This document shows, piece by piece, positions 62,477 to 64,000 of a stretch of DNA of 64,000 bases. Both the position numbers and the translations under genes were made by a program. The stretch comes from Cellulophaga sp. 20_2_10 (lineage in GTDB: Bacteria; Bacteroidota; Bacteroidia; Flavobacteriales; Flavobacteriaceae): assembly GCF_023476645.1 (NCBI RefSeq), contig NZ_JAMCOJ010000001.1, forward strand, positions 558,001-622,000. Reading direction: 5' to 3'. The first letter of the stretch is position 1. Every line of letters begins with the position of its first letter. Under the pieces are notes generated by a model that did not search any database, was not told the DNA's origin, and was given only the letters and a program-made list of their open reading frames with translations.

Positions 62477-63430
62477 TTAATTTTTTATGGTTTCTTCAGA
62501 CACGGGGGCTATTTCTTCTGGGTAGTATTGTATTTTTCTGGTGATGTATGTATTATCTGGTGAAATTACCTGCTTAATCCAATTACCATTCTCACCATCA
62601 AACTGGTGTAAATAAGTAATGTCGTATGTTTTCTTTGCTGTTTTAACCGTAATCTTATCTACTACTTGGTTGTCTTTTTTATAGGTGTACATTTCCTTTT
62701 TACGAAACACAAACTTAGTCTCAGCTGCATCTGTAGTAAAGTAATCTATAGACACTATGCTGCCATTCTCTTTTGTAACTACTTCTTCTGCTTTTAATGG
62801 TTTCCCCATTATAAACTCTTTGGTAAGTACTATCTTTAATTTTTCTGCCTTAGAGTTTGTTTTATAAGACTCTCTTATAGATTTTAAGAGCTTTCCGTTT
62901 AAGTAATATGCTTGTTCTGTTTCTGCGCCATATTCTGTATACTCAATAGTCGTTTCATCTACCTCCTCATCATTTATACGCTTAATTGCTTTTAATCTAT
63001 TTTCAGCATCAAACTCGTACTCGTATTGGTCTAAAAACTTTTTACTGTATGTTAATATTTTTTCGATTACTTTTTTATTAGCTGTAGTATCTATTTTATA
63101 GATATGAGCTATGGATGTATTTTTATCAAAAACACCATCTCTATAATTCTCTAAACGTTTTTCTAATATTTCATTATTAGCGTATTTGTAATATGTAATA
63201 CTATAGTCTTCATCTGTGTAGCGCGTAATAGACTTTGTAAGCCTTCCTTCTTTATTAAAATAAAACTCTTCCTTACCATAGTTCGTAATCACGGTACTCT
63301 TTTTTACGTTTCCGATTAAACTAAAATCTGCTTTGGTAAAAATACGTAGCTCTTGGGCGCCTATAGTTACAGGCAACAAAAAGATTAATACGAAGTAAAA
63401 GTTGTATAGGTTATGTTTAGTTATAGTCAT
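62477..63430 (-). CDS. exported hypothetical protein with repeated beta-strand units
   Basis: A 317-residue protein with a signal peptide (cleavage near TIGAQ, residue 25). The mature part consists of repeated short strand-turn units of the sort seen in YwqK/RHS-like proteins: FYFNKEGRLTKSITRY, YEFDAENRLKAIKRIN, YYLNGKLLKSIRESY, HQFDGENGNWIKQVIS. No catalytic residues are evident. It would be a periplasmic or surface protein of unknown role. It lies between the GNAT pseudogene and a terminator in front of dnaK. Confidence 0.72.
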   Translation of the reverse strand: MTITKHNLYNFYFVLIFLLPVTIGAQELRIFTKADFSLIGNVKKSTVITNYGKEEFYFNKEGRLTKSITRYTDEDYSITYYKYANNEILEKRLENYRDGVFDKNTSIAHIYKIDTTANKKVIEKILTYSKKFLDQYEYEFDAENRLKAIKRINDEEVDETTIEYTEYGAETEQAYYLNGKLLKSIRESYKTNSKAEKLKIVLTKEFIMGKPLKAEEVVTKENGSIVSIDYFTTDAAETKFVFRKKEMYTYKKDNQVVDKITVKTAKKTYDITYLHQFDGENGNWIKQVISPDNTYITRKIQYYPEEIAPVSEETIKN

Positions 63431-63502
63431 ACACCAAAATTAGTTCATTTATTAGTTATAAAAAATTAAATAAGAAGCAAAAGGTGGTTGTATTGTACTA
63501 AA

Positions 63503-63532
63503 AAACCCACTAAAAATTAATTTAGTGGGTTT
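63503..63532 (-). terminator. terminator of dnaK
   Basis: AAACCCACTAAA (63503-63514) and TTTAGTGGGTTT (63521-63532) form a perfect 12-bp stem, 20 bases beyond the dnaK stop codon. Confidence 0.8.
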
Positions 63533-63552
63533 AAATTGTATTGTGTAAAATA

Positions 63553-64000
63553 TTATTTTACTTCTTCAAAGTCAACATCTTCTACATCATCACCTTCTTT
63601 AGCTTCTGCACCAGCATCTGGTCCTGGAGCTGCACCACCTTGAGCTTCCGCTTGGGCTTTGTACATTTCTTCAGAAGCACCTTTCCATACTTCATTAATC
63701 TTATCTAAAGCTGGAGTAATAACTGCTAAGTCTCTAGTTTCGTAAGCTTTCTTTAATTCTTCTAAAGCTTCTTCTACTGGTTTCTTGTTATCATCAGAAA
63801 TCTTATCTCCAAATTCTTTTAATTGCTTTTCAGTTTGGAAGATCATTCCATCTGCTTCATTTAACTTATCTGCAGTTTCTTTAGCAATTTTATCAGATTC
63901 AGCATTAGCTTCTGCTTCAGCTTTCATTTTCTTGATTTCTTCTTCAGTTAAACCAGAAGAAGCTTCAATTCTAATGTCTTGCGTCTTGTTCGTAGCTTTA
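63553..64000 (-). CDS. dnaK: chaperone DnaK, C-terminal part (start outside the window)
   Basis: The frame enters from the right edge with [26 protein letters not shown] and reads through to the stop, 148 residues in the window. This is the end of the substrate-binding lid ([15 protein letters not shown]) and the flexible acidic tail ending EDVDFEEVK of a Bacteroidota DnaK. It is the Hsp70 chaperone; the ATPase domain lies beyond the window. The frame runs unbroken to the edge, so nothing suggests a pseudogene. Confidence 0.92.
   Translation of the reverse strand, partial: KATNKTQDIRIEASSGLTEEEIKKMKAEAEANAESDKIAKETADKLNEADGMIFQTEKQLKEFGDKISDDNKKPVEEALEELKKAYETRDLAVITPALDKINEVWKGASEEMYKAQAEAQGGAAPGPDAGAEAKEGDDVEDVDFEEVK

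Noticed and set aside
1-64000. tRNA, rRNA, insertion sequences, prophage or integrase genes
   Set aside because: I looked for cloverleaf-like GC-rich islands, transposase motifs and phage gene strings and saw none.

Overview
The window is a chromosomal segment from a member of the Bacteroidota, very probably the family Flavobacteriaceae. This rests on the AT-rich sequence, on promoters with the Bacteroidota -7 element TAnnTTTG, on start sites without Shine-Dalgarno sequences, and on family-typical genes (DUF4834, DUF2853, a CAL67264-type membrane peptide, CarboxypepD_reg-like/TonB plug proteins, a flavobacterial men cluster). No IS element, prophage, CRISPR array, rRNA or tRNA gene was seen. 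Both ends cut genes: a TPM-domain lipoprotein on the left and dnaK on the right.

Layout. 1-5.4 kb: TPM lipoprotein (partial), an MFS exporter, then a TonB-dependent receptor paired with a TPR-like periplasmic protein. 5.4-14.5 kb: gapN, followed by a complete isoleucine/valine operon on the minus strand (ilvD-ilvB-ilvN-ilvC-ilvA). It is preceded by a 19-residue leader peptide rich in Ile, Val and Leu and by an attenuator hairpin, and a second terminator-like hairpin separates ilvC from ilvA. 14.6-21.7 kb (plus strand): a nuclease-like small protein, an SGNH hydrolase, a family 2 glycosyltransferase, a BatA-like vWA membrane protein coupled to a dihydroorotase-like protein that has lost its metal-binding histidines, small membrane proteins and an esterase. 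21.8-31 kb: a PhnP-like MBL hydrolase, a conserved cytosolic protein, Bcp peroxiredoxin, endonuclease III without its Fe-S cysteines, a 47-residue small gene behind an ECF sigma factor, UvrA, and an exported Ser/Arg/Thr-rich protein behind a sigma-54-type promoter.

31-45 kb: a surface-polysaccharide operon (DUF4834, YfhO, GT4, flippase), an outer-membrane protein, a GNAT protein, EttA, a small membrane protein, a Gfo/Idh/MocA oxidoreductase, a methylcrotonyl/propionyl-type carboxylase beta subunit and an MFS transporter without an obvious start codon. 45-61 kb: a vWA/TonB-plug fusion with a tandem mini-paralogue, then a menaquinone cluster read on the minus strand (menI-like, menF, menD, menA, menC, menE). 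It is interspersed with DUF2853, a CvfB-like protein, a SPOR-like protein, an MBL hydrolase, a CPBP protease and a LytTR response regulator/histidine kinase pair. menB and menH are not in the window. 61-64 kb: an esterase overlapping a GNAT pseudogene with one in-frame TAG, an exported protein of unknown function, and the 3' end of dnaK.

The clearest regulatory system is the ilv leader/attenuator. The most unusual protein findings are the dihydroorotase pseudoenzyme translationally coupled to a Bat-type protein, the vWA/plug fusion with its tandem mini-plug, and the low-complexity exported protein with a sigma-54-like promoter.
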